Shown piece after piece: positions 40,694 through 49,697 of a DNA stretch of 64,000 bases. The notes beneath the pieces were generated by a model. It was not told where the DNA came from, ran no database searches, and was given only the letters and a program-made list of their open reading frames with translations. Both the position numbers and the translations under genes were made by a program. Origin of the DNA: Flavonifractor sp. An100 (GTDB lineage: Bacteria; Bacillota; Clostridia; Oscillospirales; Oscillospiraceae); NCBI RefSeq assembly GCF_002161175.1, contig NZ_NFMA01000006.1:62001-126000 (forward strand), given 5' to 3'. Position 1 is the first letter of the stretch; each line of letters opens with the position of its first letter.

Positions 40694-41193
40694 CGCCTTT
40701 GCCGGAGGCTGCTGAAGCACTGGGTGTATCCAGCGAGGATGATGTTCAGACGCTTGTAAACGAAGTGCGTTATGGAAAGGAACAGTAAAATACGGATATT
40801 GGTAGATACAAACATTCGTTTCTGCATTGCTCTTTCCACGTTCCAAACCGGCACAGGCTTTGCTCTACATCGCAGACAATCACGATCACGAAATTGTCCT
40901 GTGTGACCGCAATATCGCAGAGCTGCGGGATTGCTCAGGCGGAAAGGGCCAAAGTATCTCCCGGAGATGCGGAAGTGCTGCTGGCGAGAGTGTCCTATGA
41001 GTTAATTTCTGCGGTAGACCATGCAGAAAAGTTGATACGAGACGCCAAAGACCAGCCGATCATAAACGCAGCCATCGTGTCAGACGTGGATATTATCCTC
41101 ACCGGCGACAGAGATTTTTTAACTCTGGATATGGAACATCCAAAGTGCATGAGCGTTGCACAGTTTCCCGAAAGCGAAGGTGTGGAGGATTGA
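40694..41193 (+). pseudogene. Decayed toxin-antitoxin pair (PIN-domain toxin)
   Basis: At 40694-40788 a short frame ending EALGVSSEDDVQTLVNEVRY, GKEQ, stop, looks like an antitoxin C terminus. Immediately after comes IRILVDTNI in one frame (about 40790), then KPAQALLYIADNHDHEIVLC, DRNIAEL in a second, then PGDAEVLLARVSYELI, DQPIINAAIVSDVDIILTGD, RDFL in a third (40894-41193). Together these are a complete PIN/VapC-like RNase with its aspartates, split by at least two frameshifts. Not functional as read. Confidence 0.7.
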
Positions 41194-41261
41194 CCTCTAC
41201 GCATTTACTCTTGGCATGGTAAGGACCCGGAGCCTGGTTAAAGGTTCCTAGTCCGCTGTGT

Positions 41262-41391
41262 TTACATCTGTTGCATCTCGTCTTTGAGCATCCACTTGAT
41301 TTTATTTCTCATAGTTTCAGGGCTGGTCTTGCTGAAATGGACGCGCACCTTGTAGGTGGTTCTGCCGATTTTGGCTGAAAACCACTGGGGA
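41262..41391 (-). pseudogene. TnpW-family remnant
   Basis: On the minus strand the sequence reads FSAKIGRTTYKVRVHFSKTS, PETMRNKIKWMLKDEMQQM, stop. This is a very typical TnpW-family protein, but there is no start codon: upstream of FSAK the frame continues into unrelated sequence. The rest of the transposon is absent, so it is a leftover of a Tn4451-like element. Confidence 0.7.
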
Positions 41392-41538
41392 TGGGATACT
41401 AAATACGCGAAAACGGAAGATTATCAGATGTAAATTCTTGTAAGAGGAACACATTTGTGATAAGATAGCACAGAAACACTGGGCCCGTACCTCCTTTCTT
41501 GCTCCCGGGTAAACTGGAACACAGCGAGGAATTTTCCT

Positions 41539-42039
41539 ATGGAACAACCCAAAACCAAACAGCGTGTCTATTTGCTTCTCACGGGCCTTGCTGTTATCGC
41601 CTGTATCGCCTTTATTTGGGGCAATTCCCTGCTTCCAGCCGCCCAGTCAGCTCAGGCTAGTCGGTCTGTTCTGGATCTGTTGGACCCCATCCTGGATCAG
41701 CTCCACATTCCCAAAGGAGACGCCCACCGCGTGATTCGCAAATTGGCCCATATGTCCGAATTTGCCCTGTTAGGACTGTTGTGGTCCAGCCTTTTGATTC
41801 AGTTGCGCAGGAGGAGCCTGTCAGACTGCCTGTTCGGCGCTGGAACTCTGGCTTTGCTCACCGCCCTGGTGGACGAGACGATCCAGTTGTTTTCCCCTGG
41901 CCGCGGTAGCCAAGTCACCGACGTCTGGATCGACTTTTGCGGCGCTTGTCTGGGTATTTTGGCCGCCCATATTCTGCGGCATATCAGTCATAGGATTCAC
42001 AGAAAAGTCTGCTGCAAATTTAGTTCAAGCGGAAAATAA
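41539..42039 (+). CDS. VanZ-like membrane protein
   Basis: 166 residues with four hydrophobic segments (YLLLTGLAVIACIAFIWGNS first). VanZ family signatures: RKLAHMSEFALLGLLWSS, DETIQLFSPGRGSQVTDVWI, DFCGACLGI. VanZ-like proteins are common beside Firmicutes capsule loci; VanZ itself gives low-level teicoplanin resistance but for most members the role is unknown. ATG 41539 has GAGG about 9 nt upstream. Monocistronic, closed by the terminator at 42045-42094. Confidence 0.85.
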   Translation: MEQPKTKQRVYLLLTGLAVIACIAFIWGNSLLPAAQSAQASRSVLDLLDPILDQLHIPKGDAHRVIRKLAHMSEFALLGLLWSSLLIQLRRRSLSDCLFGAGTLALLTALVDETIQLFSPGRGSQVTDVWIDFCGACLGILAAHILRHISHRIHRKVCCKFSSSGK

Positions 42040-42044
42040 TATAT

Positions 42045-42094
42045 AAAAAAGGTTGTTGAGAATCGCCTTTCAAACAATTCTCAACAACCTTTTT
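42045..42094. terminator. Bidirectional terminator
   Basis: AAAAAGGTTGTTGAGAAT (from about 42046) pairs perfectly with ATTCTCAACAACCTTTTT (42077-42094), with a 13-base loop and A/T runs on both sides. It serves the VanZ-like gene (+) and the SLH gene (-), which converge here. Confidence 0.9.
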
Positions 42095-42149
42095 ATTTGA
42101 TTAAGTATTCAAGACCCATTTTACAACAGGTCCCCTGTCCCATAGCACC

Positions 42150-44021
42150 TTACTTGGCCACATTCTCCAGGAAATTCATGAAGATCTGAGCCACTTCGGC
42201 GCGGGTGGCTGTGCCGGTGGGGGCCAGGATACCCTCACCCCGGCCAGAGATCAGGCCGGCATCCACCGCCCACCCCAGGCCGGCCACGGCCCAGGTGGAC
42301 ACAGTGCCTGCGTCCTGATATCTGTCCAAAGTGGCCACGCCATCGGTATCATAGCCCTGATCCTGAGCGTAGTTGTAGAGAATCACCGCCAGCTGCTCCC
42401 GGGTCAACGCATTATCAGGCCCGAACTGCTCAGCACTGTAGCCGGTGATATAGCCCTTCTGACGGGCCCAGTACACCGCATCGGCATACCAGCTGTCCGG
42501 CATCACGTCGGCGTAGGGATAGCCCAGGTTGGTTCCCAGCTCCGGCTTGCCCTCCAGGCTGTACAGCATCTGAGCCACCATGGCACGGGTCAGGGTGGCA
42601 TTGGGGGCAAACTCGTCGTCGCTGACGCCAGACATCAAACCGCTGTCCAGGGCGTAAACCACTGCATCATAGTACCAGGCGTTCTCGTCCACATCCACAA
42701 AAGCAATGTCCTCCGCTGGATCTTCGTAGCCGATGACATACTTGGAGAAGTGGTCGGTGGTGAAGATCACGGTCTCCGAGCGCACGTCATACATGGTCCA
42801 GCACTCATTGATGTTGCCCATGTCGTCCAGATACCAGACCACAACACCAGCGGGGCTCTGCCCCTCCTGCAGCTCATAGGGCAGGGACACGGTGATCAGA
42901 CCGCCGTCAAAGTCGGTGATGTACCGGCTGCCGCTGCGGAGAGTCAGCTCGAACACCGGGGCATCGCCCACCACTTCCTGCTGGCGTCTGTTCAGATCGT
43001 CCGTGGCCACCGGCTCCACAGTCAGGATAACAGTGGTCTCGGCCTGCTCCGCCACAGAGGCGAGGGCCTCCGGGGAAAGGGTGACTTCGCCATCTTCCAG
43101 CTCCACGGTCAAGTTATTGTCGTTGTCCGCTGCGTTCTCCAGACCACCGGAGGGCAGAGAGACAGAGGTACGGTGGGAGGCATCAATGGTGACCGTCTCG
43201 CCCGAATCCGCCCGCTCCACAGCCGTCTCCATCTGTGCGGTGGTCACGGAGCTGCCGCTGACATTCACATTCACATTGTCACCTTGGCCAGTGACACTTC
43301 CGAGGCTGGAGTCACCATCGGAACCGCCGCTGGAACTCCCGCCGCTGGCAGTGGGGCTGATGGTAGTGGTGCAGGTGTCATCTGCCAAATTTACAGAGGC
43401 ACCCATGTTAAATCCCAAATCTTCACTGGTAGAGGGATCGTATGTAACCAATACATAACCTTGGGTGGAAATAGAACTGGCACTGCCCACGGCGCTCCAG
43501 ACCTCGCTGTTGGTGAGGGTGCCGTTAAAGGTGGTGCTCATGTTACAGGCTAAAATACCGGGAAGATCCGCCGCAGAGGCGGTGTTCAGCTGAGAAATTA
43601 CGGAACTCTTCAATCGATAGGTCATGCTGACACCTTCGCTGGTCTTAGCGGGACCGCCCACCGCATCGAAGATGTCGTTTCCAGCAATGGATACATTCAT
43701 CCTGGATAGATCGCTGGAAGTCACTGCGTTCTTTAGCAGACCGTCTTCCAGATAGCAGGTAAAGCGCAGGGCACGAAGCCAAGCCTCGTTGGCCCTGGCC
43801 GCGTTAACCAGCGCAATAATATCGTTGTTTTCAGCGTTGCCGCTTACAGACAAATTGGCGGTGTACTGAACGTTGTACTGGCTGCCTGAACCGCTGGCCG
43901 AGCCAGAGATGGTCAGATTGGCACCATCATAATCTGCCGCCCAGGCACTGGGTGCCAAGCCGAGTGTCAGTGCCAAGGTCAGAACCATGGCGCCTAGTTT
44001 TTTCCAAAGTTTCATTTTCAT
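42150..44021 (-). CDS. Secreted S-layer homology (SLH) domain protein
   Basis: 623 residues. A signal peptide (KKLGAMVLTLALTLGLAP, cleaved after AWA) is followed by a serine/glycine-rich region around 215-245 (GGSSSGGSDGDSSLGS). The middle contains a ZU5/autoproteolysis-like beta-rich segment (FELTLRSGSRYI, VVWYLDDMGNINECWTMYDV). Three C-terminal SLH domains start near 445, 505 and 565: FVDVDENAWYYDAVVYA, YADVMPDSWYADAVYWARQK and QDAGTVSTWAVAGLGWA with the TRAMVAQ, TREQLAV and TRAEVAQ motifs. SLH domains anchor proteins to pyruvylated wall polysaccharide. It is transcribed away from the chain-length module. Function of the N-terminal part unknown. Confidence 0.85.
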   Translation of the reverse strand: MKMKLWKKLGAMVLTLALTLGLAPSAWAADYDGANLTISGSASGSGSQYNVQYTANLSVSGNAENNDIIALVNAARANEAWLRALRFTCYLEDGLLKNAVTSSDLSRMNVSIAGNDIFDAVGGPAKTSEGVSMTYRLKSSVISQLNTASAADLPGILACNMSTTFNGTLTNSEVWSAVGSASSISTQGYVLVTYDPSTSEDLGFNMGASVNLADDTCTTTISPTASGGSSSGGSDGDSSLGSVTGQGDNVNVNVSGSSVTTAQMETAVERADSGETVTIDASHRTSVSLPSGGLENAADNDNNLTVELEDGEVTLSPEALASVAEQAETTVILTVEPVATDDLNRRQQEVVGDAPVFELTLRSGSRYITDFDGGLITVSLPYELQEGQSPAGVVVWYLDDMGNINECWTMYDVRSETVIFTTDHFSKYVIGYEDPAEDIAFVDVDENAWYYDAVVYALDSGLMSGVSDDEFAPNATLTRAMVAQMLYSLEGKPELGTNLGYPYADVMPDSWYADAVYWARQKGYITGYSAEQFGPDNALTREQLAVILYNYAQDQGYDTDGVATLDRYQDAGTVSTWAVAGLGWAVDAGLISGRGEGILAPTGTATRAEVAQIFMNFLENVAK

Positions 44022-44376
44022 ACAGCTCTCCTCCTGTGTTGGATCTGCTATGAACCTGTATCATAGCCGTTGGACGCTGATGTATGTTTGATTCCATGCC
44101 GTCTGGGAAGACAAGTCATTCCCTCAATTGCAGTGGTGTCCAGAGCCAATTTATTTCCAGTTTTTACAGGACAATGAACAGGAAGCCTGGACTCTTTGTT
44201 ATGGAAATGATATGGCAGGAATACTTGAAGAATAGCACAATTTACAATCTTTAGCAAGACTCTTTCAAGCAATTCTTAGGCAGATTTGTATTTATTTAAA
44301 AGGCACTCTGATTCAGATGCATCGGCAGTGGAAACAATGAAAAGTTTTGGTTGTTCTAACATTTCTGTAATTCTCT
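44022..44376. other. Divergent intergenic region
   Basis: About 355 bp between the SLH gene (-) and the CpsC gene (+). No gene is supported. It must carry the SLH promoter (minus strand) and upstream elements of the CpsC promoter at 44377-44405. AT-rich near 44280-44400. Confidence 0.5.
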
Positions 44377-44405
44377 TGCAATTGAAGAGAGATATTATTA
44401 TAATA
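44377..44405 (+). promoter_or_regulatory. Promoter of the CpsC-CpsD-CpsB-CapD operon
   Basis: TTGCAA (44377-44382), 17-bp spacer, perfect TATAAT (44400-44405). It lies about 95 bp upstream of the CpsC start and is the only good pair in the interval. Confidence 0.75.
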
Positions 44406-44502
44406 TGCGTATCTAAATATTTTGACGAATCATGACGTGTCTTGACATAACATGAAAAGGAGTTTTTATTTCGACATGAATGAGCGCGGGAAAGGTGCCC
44501 AG

Positions 44503-45261
44503 ATGGAGCAAGAGATCGACCTTCTGGAGCTGTTGATGGCCTATCTGCATAAGTGGTGGCTCATTGTACTGTGCGGTGTCCTGGCCGGCGGGATTGCTTT
44601 GACATATACGTATTTTGGCATTACCCCTCTCTACCGGGCGGGCGTGTCGGTATATGTCAACAACTCCCGCAGCGGGCAGAGTATTGACTATGTGACCAGC
44701 AGCGATTTGTCTACCTCCAAGATGCTGGTCAATACCTATGTAAATATCATCAGTAGCGATACAGTGCTGGAAAAGGTCATTGAGGAGGCAGCACTGAGCT
44801 ATACGCCGGATCAGCTGCGGGATATGCTTTCCGCAAGCCAGGTGGATGAAACGGAGATTTTCCGGGTCTATATTACCCACCCGGATCCTCAGGAGGCGGC
44901 TCGAATTGCCAACGCAGTGGCAGAAATTGCCCCCGCTGAGATTGAAGAGTTTGTAGAGGGCAGCTCCTGCAAGATCATTGACTACGCCAAGGTCCCCCAG
45001 GCGCGTATCAGTCCCAGCTATTCCCGCAACACCCTGCTGGGTGGTATGGTTGGCTGCGTGCTTATCGTGGGCGTGCTAACCATCCAGCATTTCATGGATG
45101 TCCGGCTGAAAAGTGAGGAAGATTTGGAAGACCTTTTTGAGCTGCCAGTGCTGGGACAGATTCCCGCCTTTTCGCAGTCCAGTCCGCGGCAGAGCTCCTA
45201 CGGATATGGCTACGGAAACGCACCTGCCGCAAGGGCGGCGGAGAAGGAGGAAAAGGTATGA
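44503..45261 (+). CDS. Wzz/CpsC-like chain-length determinant and kinase adaptor
   Basis: About 252 residues. DLLELLMAYLHKWWLIVLCG leads into TM1, an extracytoplasmic loop follows, and TM2 is NTLLGGMVGCVLIVGVLTIQ; the C-terminal tail faces the cytoplasm. The proline-containing VPQARISPSYSRN before TM2 is typical. CpsC proteins activate the separate BY-kinase CpsD and set chain length. ATG 44503 was preferred because GGAAAGGTG lies 5 nt upstream and the family begins at this point; in-frame ATGs at 44452 and 44476 are possible, the latter with AAAAGGAG 13 nt away. The C-terminal tail is unusually tyrosine-rich (SSYGYGYGN). Overlaps cpsD by 4 nt. Confidence 0.85.
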   Translation: MEQEIDLLELLMAYLHKWWLIVLCGVLAGGIALTYTYFGITPLYRAGVSVYVNNSRSGQSIDYVTSSDLSTSKMLVNTYVNIISSDTVLEKVIEEAALSYTPDQLRDMLSASQVDETEIFRVYITHPDPQEAARIANAVAEIAPAEIEEFVEGSSCKIIDYAKVPQARISPSYSRNTLLGGMVGCVLIVGVLTIQHFMDVRLKSEEDLEDLFELPVLGQIPAFSQSSPRQSSYGYGYGNAPAARAAEKEEKV

Positions 45262-46100
45262 GCCTGTTGCCAAGCAAGAAGAAGCGAGCGGTGAAAAACC
45301 GCTCCAAGGAGTTTGCAATGCTTCAGGAGGAGCGGCAGAATCTGCTCTCTTCCTCTAAGGATTTTTTTATGCGGGAGGCCTATAAGACCTTACGAACCAA
45401 TGTGAATTTCTCTCTGACCGAGGATATCACGGGAGGAAAACTCATTGCTGTTACATCAGCTCTTCAGGGGGAGGGCAAAAGCTTTACCGCAGTCAATCTG
45501 GCCATATCCTATGCCCAAACGGACTGCCGGGTCCTTCTGGTGGACTGTGATCTCCGCCGCCCCAAGCTGTCCAGGCTGCTCCGGGTCAGCGCTGCCACGG
45601 GGCTGAGCAATGTCTTGGTCTCTCCCGCGCTGCTGTCTGAGTCTATAAAGCCGTCTGGAGTGGAAAAACTGGATGTGATCCTCTCTGGCGACATCCCTCC
45701 CAACCCCTCTGAGCTTTTGGGCTCCGCCCGGATGGAGCGCTTTCTGGCGGCGGTGAAGGAGAATTACGACTACATTATTTTGGATACGCCCCCTGTGTGC
45801 ATGGTGACCGACGCCGCCGTGCTGGCCTCCAGGGTAGACGGTGTACTGTTTGTGGTGATGGCCGGGAAGTCGGAACGCCCGGCTGTGATCCAAGCTGTGG
45901 ATCAACTGAACTATGCCCAGGCTAAGCTTTTGGGGTTTGTTTTAAACGGCGTGGATCTGGAAAAGAGCGGTTACGGGTATAAGAAGTACCGCTATAAGAA
46001 GTACAAAAAGTACTCCTATCGAAGCGGATATGGATATGGCTACGGGTACGGCCATTCGGCCCCCCAGTCCTTGGAGGACGAGAGGGGGCTAAATGATTGA
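45258..46100 (+). CDS. CpsD-like tyrosine kinase (BY-kinase)
   Basis: 280 residues. REAYKTLRTNVNFS N-terminal contact segment, Walker A SALQGEGKSFTAVNLAISYA, Walker A' LLVDCDLRRPKLS, Walker B YIILDTPPVCMVTDA, and a long C-terminal tyrosine cluster (KKYRYKKYKKYSYRSGYGYG). Autophosphorylation of the cluster, stimulated by CpsC and reversed by the CpsB phosphatase, controls polysaccharide export and length. Peripheral to the membrane through CpsC. Overlaps the phosphatase gene by 8 nt. Confidence 0.9.
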   Translation: MSLLPSKKKRAVKNRSKEFAMLQEERQNLLSSSKDFFMREAYKTLRTNVNFSLTEDITGGKLIAVTSALQGEGKSFTAVNLAISYAQTDCRVLLVDCDLRRPKLSRLLRVSAATGLSNVLVSPALLSESIKPSGVEKLDVILSGDIPPNPSELLGSARMERFLAAVKENYDYIILDTPPVCMVTDAAVLASRVDGVLFVVMAGKSERPAVIQAVDQLNYAQAKLLGFVLNGVDLEKSGYGYKKYRYKKYKKYSYRSGYGYGYGYGHSAPQSLEDERGLND

Positions 46101-46812
46101 TCTACACACCCATATTTTGCCTAAAATGGATGACGGAGCCTCCTCTTCCACGCTCAGCCTGGATATGTTGAGAATGGAAGCCAGCCAAAGGGTGGACACT
46201 GTGGTCCTTACCCCTCATTTTTACCGGGAAGAGGAAGAACCCGAAGCGTTTTTACAGCGCAGAGCCAGTTCCTTTCTCCGTCTTCAAGAGCGGATAGACG
46301 AACTGCCCAAGGAGGAGAGGGGGCAGTTGCCTACACTGTTGCTTGGAGCGGAGGTAGCATGGACGCCCAATATGGACGAGTGGGAGGCACTGCCCCAGCT
46401 GTGTATGGGAAAAAGCAGTCTCCTGTTGCTGGAACTGCCCTTCTACCCCTGGGATAAGGGGATGTTTCACCAGCTCTATGATCTGATCGGAAAAACAGGG
46501 GTCACTCCTGTCATTGCCCATCTGGAGCGATATATGAGAGGACAGCGCTGGAGCGGAATTCAGGAAATCCTGGCCCTGGGTGTGCCCATCCAATTGAGTT
46601 CAGGGGCGTTTCTTACCATGGGCGGACGGCGGCTGGTCAGACAGCTGCTCCATGCGGGTATGGGCTTCCTGTTGGCTTCCGACTGCCACAATGCCACCAC
46701 TAGACCGCCAAATATGGGAGAGGCGATTGCCGTGATTAGAAAAAAGTTTTCGAAAGAGGTGGCGGGAGATCTGCAGCGTCAGATGTCGGTTGTGAAAAGG
46801 CAGCTGGTTTAG
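46093..46812 (+). CDS. CpsB-like protein-tyrosine phosphatase (PHP fold)
   Basis: 239 residues. The metal-binding IDLHTHILPKMDDGA at the N terminus, LTPHFYREEEEPEAF, GAEVAWTPNMDE, IAHLERY and SDCHN match the manganese-dependent CpsB/YwqE phosphatases of the PHP family. It removes phosphate from the CpsD tyrosine tail. Normal length; starts within the end of cpsD. Part of the plus-strand operon. Confidence 0.88.
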   Translation: MIDLHTHILPKMDDGASSSTLSLDMLRMEASQRVDTVVLTPHFYREEEEPEAFLQRRASSFLRLQERIDELPKEERGQLPTLLLGAEVAWTPNMDEWEALPQLCMGKSSLLLLELPFYPWDKGMFHQLYDLIGKTGVTPVIAHLERYMRGQRWSGIQEILALGVPIQLSSGAFLTMGGRRLVRQLLHAGMGFLLASDCHNATTRPPNMGEAIAVIRKKFSKEVAGDLQRQMSVVKRQLV

Positions 46813-46857
46813 CCAGCATACTGGTGTTGTGTGACTGTTGTAAAGAGGAAAAGAGAG

Positions 46858-48846
46858 ATGCATATGAATAAGAACATGTCGCGCTGGTGGCGTTTCCCGA
46901 TGATTTTTTTGGCGGACAGTCTGGTGATTGCTGCCACGGGGATCCTGGCATTTTTGGTGCGGTTCGATTTTTCCTTTTCTGCTGTTCCGCGCCACTATCT
47001 GGATACTTGGCTGGTGTGCTGCCTGATCCAAATTGCCGTAACCTGCGGCGTTTTTCTGATTCGCCGAATGTACCACTATATCTGGCGTTCTGTGAATGTT
47101 TGGGATGTCTTGAGCATGGTTTTCTCCGTGCTCGCAGCCTTTGCGCTTACTGTCCTGCTGTGTTCCTTCTTGGGTCTGCGTCTGCCCAAAAGCGTCTGGT
47201 TCATCATGCTGATCTTACAGCTTTTTGGCCTGGTAGGTGAGCGGTGCTCCCTGCGCTTTCTCACCGCCCTGCGGGCTTATTTACGGTCTCTCCGCCCCAG
47301 TTCAGATCGCATTATGCTCATTGGGGCAGGAAGTGCCGGCCGAGTCCTCTCCCGGGAGATTGTCTCCAGTCAGCAGATTGAAGGCCGCCTGTGCTGTGTC
47401 ATAGATGATGATCCACAAAAGGCGGGTAAGCATATGGACGGCGCTCGTATTGTAGGTGGGCGGGATTGTATCCAGAAAGCGGTCAAGCAGTATGGCATTA
47501 CCCAAATTATTTTTGCCATTCCCACGATCGCTCAGGAGGAAAAAGCGGAGATCCTGAATATCTGTAAAATGACCGGATGCCGCTTGAGAGTGCTCCCCGG
47601 AATTTACCAGCTGGTCAACGGCGAAGTCAGTCTAGCCGCAGTGAAAGATGTCCAGATTGAAGACCTGCTGGGGCGTAAGCCAGTGCAGCTGGATCCCCAG
47701 TCTGTCTCTCAATTTCTGGCGAACAAAGTAGTTCTGGTCACTGGTGGCGGAGGCTCCATCGGCAGTGAGCTGTGCCGTCAGATTGCCAAGTACGCTCCAA
47801 AGGCCCTGATCATTCTGGATATCTATGAGAACAATGCCTACGATATTCAGCAGGAACTGAAACAAATTTATGGACAAAATCTGGATCTAAGGGTGGAAAT
47901 TGCTTCTATCCGGGATAAAACGCGGATCTACCAGATTTTTGACGAGTATCGACCGGATGTGGTGTTCCATGCGGCGGCTCACAAGCATGTACCCCTTATG
48001 GAGAACTGCCCCGCTGAGGCGATTAAGAACAATGTCTTCGGCACTTACCATGTAGTGCGGGCAGCAGAGCGCTCCGGGGTTAAGAAGTTCGTGATGATTT
48101 CCACCGATAAGGCGGTAAATCCTACCAACTTTATGGGGGCCACCAAGCGCTTCTGCGAGATGATCCTCCAGAGCCGCCGGGAGAGTGCCACGGAATTTTG
48201 CGCGGTACGCTTCGGAAATGTGCTGGGCTCTAACGGCTCTGTTGTTCCTCTGTTTAAGAAACAGATCCAGGCGGGAGGGCCGGTTACCATCACCGATAAG
48301 CGAATCATCCGTTACTTTATGACCATTCCTGAGGCCGCTATGCTGGTACTGGAGGCGGGAGCTATGGCCCGCCAGAGCCAGATCTTTGTTCTGGACATGG
48401 GAGAGCCGGTGAAAATCCTCACCCTAGCGGAAAACCTGATCCGCCTGTCCGGGCTGGTGCCTTACAAAGACATTGAAATCAAAGAAATCGGTCTGCGTCC
48501 TGGGGAAAAACTCTACGAAGAATTGCTGATGAAGAGCGAGCATTTGACCAAAACCAGCAATGAGAAGATTTTTGTGGAGGAGCAGCGGCCAATCACGCCG
48601 GATGAGATCATGGATGCTCTGGTCTCGCTGGATCAGGCGATCACATCAGATTCCCCCAAGGATCAGCTCATCGCATTAATGAAGCGGTTGGTTCCTACCT
48701 ATCGGGATCCTGAAGCTGTGAATTCTGAGGCGATTCTCAGCCACAGTGCGAAGGAGTATGACTTTGACGATGACCTGGAAACTGCGGATAGTGACTTTGA
48801 TAAAAGCGAAAATTCGACTTCCAACCAGATATATGCTCGTGTATAA
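46858..48846 (+). CDS. Membrane-bound UDP-sugar 4,6-dehydratase (CapD/PglF-like)
   Basis: About 662 residues. Four N-terminal membrane helices (PMIFLADSLVIAATGILAFL first) precede a first Rossmann domain (LIGAGSAGRVLSREIV) and a second, catalytic SDR domain (VLVTGGGGSIGSELCRQI). The active-site stretch STDKAVNPTNFMGATKR has methionine for tyrosine, as in PglF/CapD/FlaA1. The enzyme converts UDP-GlcNAc to the 4-keto-6-deoxy sugar, entry to bacillosamine or D-FucNAc. The minus-strand operon has no obvious aminotransferase, so the downstream route is unclear; CapE there makes a different product. ATG 46858 is preceded by AGAGGAAAAG. Confidence 0.85.
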   Translation: MHMNKNMSRWWRFPMIFLADSLVIAATGILAFLVRFDFSFSAVPRHYLDTWLVCCLIQIAVTCGVFLIRRMYHYIWRSVNVWDVLSMVFSVLAAFALTVLLCSFLGLRLPKSVWFIMLILQLFGLVGERCSLRFLTALRAYLRSLRPSSDRIMLIGAGSAGRVLSREIVSSQQIEGRLCCVIDDDPQKAGKHMDGARIVGGRDCIQKAVKQYGITQIIFAIPTIAQEEKAEILNICKMTGCRLRVLPGIYQLVNGEVSLAAVKDVQIEDLLGRKPVQLDPQSVSQFLANKVVLVTGGGGSIGSELCRQIAKYAPKALIILDIYENNAYDIQQELKQIYGQNLDLRVEIASIRDKTRIYQIFDEYRPDVVFHAAAHKHVPLMENCPAEAIKNNVFGTYHVVRAAERSGVKKFVMISTDKAVNPTNFMGATKRFCEMILQSRRESATEFCAVRFGNVLGSNGSVVPLFKKQIQAGGPVTITDKRIIRYFMTIPEAAMLVLEAGAMARQSQIFVLDMGEPVKILTLAENLIRLSGLVPYKDIEIKEIGLRPGEKLYEELLMKSEHLTKTSNEKIFVEEQRPITPDEIMDALVSLDQAITSDSPKDQLIALMKRLVPTYRDPEAVNSEAILSHSAKEYDFDDDLETADSDFDKSENSTSNQIYARV

Positions 48847-48869
48847 TAAAATCTGGTTCAGCCGAAGGA

Positions 48870-48904
48870 GAACATCCCAGGGCAGCAACCGCTCTGGGAT
48901 GTTC
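48870..48904 (+). terminator. Hairpin between capD-like gene and the following unknown
   Basis: GAACATCCCAG pairs with CTGGGATGTTC (11 bp) around a 13-base loop. It lies 24 nt after the capD-like stop and just before the next gene; only CCCCTG follows, so it may be a processing or partial termination site. Confidence 0.5.
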
Positions 48905-48930
48905 CCCTGTATGAAACGATAGGTGATGCT

Positions 48931-49662
48931 ATGAAACGTTGGAAAAAAGTACTGCTTTTAATTTTGTTGGTTGTGATTGGAGCTGTTGCAGCCCTCTGTG
49001 TTTGGCAGCAGGATAATATCAAGGCCCTGTATACCGCGTTCACCAAAGACGAAACTGCGATCCTGCAGGATATGGAACAGAATAAGAAAGACTTGGAAGG
49101 CGCTCTGGTCGATCACAACATTACGGTGTTGGCTCCCACGGTTGAACAGAGCCAAGCCTTGATTGACGGAACCGCCCGTGCGGACGAGGTTAAAGCGGAG
49201 ATGGGCCTGACCGGTGGAACTACAGCAGAAGCGGAAGGAACAGAGGAAGCTTCCTCTGCCCCCCAGTCATCCCAAGGCGCATCTTCCCCTTCCGGCGGTG
49301 TATCCAGCCAGGCCCAGGCTGAGCAGCTAATCAACAACTGTGTATCCGAGCTGTATGCCTGCGAGGTGGATCTGATGGCACGCCTGGGGGCAATGAAGCA
49401 GGAGGCGGTCAATCTGTGGAACAGCCTCAGCCCAGAGGAGCGCACTTCCAGCAAAAAACGTGAGATCGGTATGGATGGTTTGGATCAATGCTATGTGTTG
49501 GAGGTGGAAATCGACCAGACGGTGGAATCGATTTTATCCCGCTACCGCACCGAACTGGAGAAGCTGGGGGCAGACACCAGCGTACTGGATACTCTGTGGG
49601 ACTACTACTGCAACGAAAAGAACTCTCAAAAGGCGTACTACCTCAATAAGTATCTGAATTAA
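48931..49662 (+). CDS. Unknown membrane-anchored or secreted protein (243 aa)
   Basis: I do not recognise a family. The N terminus KRWKKVLLLILLVVIGAVAA is a signal anchor or signal peptide. Residues 35-85 are helical, 88-130 a serine- and glutamate-rich linker (EEASSAPQSSQGASS), and 130-243 a helical domain (LINNCVSELYACEVDLMARL, VESILSRYRTELEKLG). The start ATG 48931 has TAGGTGATGC upstream. Position after the polymer-control operon suggests a cell envelope role. A broken nucleotidyltransferase lies 35 bp downstream. Confidence 0.65.
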   Translation: MKRWKKVLLLILLVVIGAVAALCVWQQDNIKALYTAFTKDETAILQDMEQNKKDLEGALVDHNITVLAPTVEQSQALIDGTARADEVKAEMGLTGGTTAEAEGTEEASSAPQSSQGASSPSGGVSSQAQAEQLINNCVSELYACEVDLMARLGAMKQEAVNLWNSLSPEERTSSKKREIGMDGLDQCYVLEVEIDQTVESILSRYRTELEKLGADTSVLDTLWDYYCNEKNSQKAYYLNKYLN

Positions 49663-49697
49663 TCCGTCATTCTTACGCCGCCGGAAGGTGAATCCCC

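Noticed and set aside
42750-43553. 267-codon plus-strand frame opposite the SLH gene
   Set aside because: Histidine/glycine-rich antisense shadow of a clear secreted protein.
46020-46050. Short tandem coding repeat in the cpsD tyrosine tail, considered as a CRISPR-like or slippage repeat
   Set aside because: Encodes the functional tyrosine cluster; no spacer structure, and no CRISPR array was seen anywhere in the window.
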